In this document: positions 63,928 to 64,000 of the stretch, piece by piece
How the letters are laid out: each line of letters opens with the position of its first letter
How positions within the stretch are numbered: position 1 is the first letter of the stretch
Source of the DNA: Vibrio sp. 16
GTDB lineage: Bacteria > Pseudomonadota > Gammaproteobacteria > Enterobacterales > Vibrionaceae
Direction of reading: 5' to 3'
NCBI RefSeq assembly: GCF_963681195.1
Contig: NZ_OY808998.1
Span: forward strand, 620,001-684,000
DNA: 64,000 nucleotides
Notes under the pieces: model-generated
What the model was told of the DNA's origin: nothing
Database searches by the model: none
The model's input: only the letters and a program-made list of their open reading frames with translations
Made by a program: the position numbers and the translations under genes

Positions 63928-64000
63928 ATGAAAACAGCATTCATCAGCGGCGCAACGCTGGCTTTGGCCTTCATGGTGAGCACTTGTTACTCAACCAAGC
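63928..64000 (+). CDS. N-terminus of a secreted protein, cut by the window end
   Basis: ATG at 63928 with GAGGA 9 bases upstream opens a frame that runs off the window. The visible 24 residues are a signal peptide (MKTAFISGATLALAFMVSTC, then YSTK), possibly lipoprotein-type with Cys at position 20. Family cannot be named. Confidence 0.6.
   Translation, partial: MKTAFISGATLALAFMVSTCYSTK

Overview
The window looks like a Vibrio chromosome, probably the Harveyi clade (V. parahaemolyticus, V. alginolyticus, V. campbellii relatives). The evidence is moderate GC, Vibrio-type small families (DUF2999, DUF2058, DUF3297), ahpC with an adjacent ahpF, a speA-speB pair and an aryl-polyene-type fatty acid cluster. 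This placement is inferred from gene content; no rRNA, tRNA or CRISPR array was seen. Starts were adjusted where Shine-Dalgarno (SD) sites, stop-start overlaps or homology favoured an internal codon.

Region by region. 1-7.4 kb: the distal half of an aryl polyene (APE) cluster, all + strand and tightly overlapped (thioesterase, LolA-like, MMPL exporter, DUF3261 lipoprotein, ketosynthase, dehydratase, ketoreductase, ketosynthase). 7.4-8.0 kb: a cold-shock gene with a long structured leader. 8.1-11.8 kb: DUF2058 gene, a 33-codon antisense small ORF, then speA-speB for putrescine synthesis from arginine via agmatine. 11.8-19.3 kb: membrane protein, DASS dicarboxylate transporter, TetR plus alpha/beta hydrolase, chemoreceptor, acyltransferase 3, MAPEG protein. 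19.3-21.9 kb: ArsR regulator, a 49-aa membrane protein, a DUF1289 protein, a 280-bp MITE-like element and a Cys-rich metal permease. 21.9-28.4 kb: LysR/MFS pair, PAP2 phosphatase, thiD behind a TPP riboswitch, LysR, a 50-aa membrane protein and a largely empty stretch with a possible IS21 remnant.

28.4-36.3 kb: PhoX-type phosphatase, IclR plus a degenerate HutG-like pseudoenzyme, an orphan efflux adaptor with its TetR, and a beta-glucoside unit (phospho-beta-glucosidase plus stand-alone EIIB). 36.3-45.4 kb: LysR/USP, a TetR-AhpD-like divergon with three matching operators, nitroreductase plus quinol-monooxygenase-like gene, a small M50 protease, a U32 protein, DUF3297, two GNATs and a HAD hydrolase. 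45.4-50.2 kb: an Att-type ABC exporter with a secreted AttH-like lipoprotein, then DUF2999. 50.3-57.6 kb: AraC-GyrI regulator, tandem USP, a four-gene rimK operon (RimK, AstE-like, retropepsin-like RimB family, MscS) with a divergent HdfR-like LysR, and CorA.

57.6-60.2 kb: ahpC-ahpF peroxide defence under a near-perfect OxyR site. 60.2-63.7 kb: a minus-strand run of small accessory genes (nucleotidyltransferase, GNATs, NIF3/YqfO-like, NUDIX, lipoprotein, membrane protein). The window ends inside a new secreted-protein gene. The features most worth following up are the rimK modification operon, the metal-ligand-less HutG homologue, the MITE between a metal regulator and its likely target, and four small ORFs that annotation pipelines may miss.
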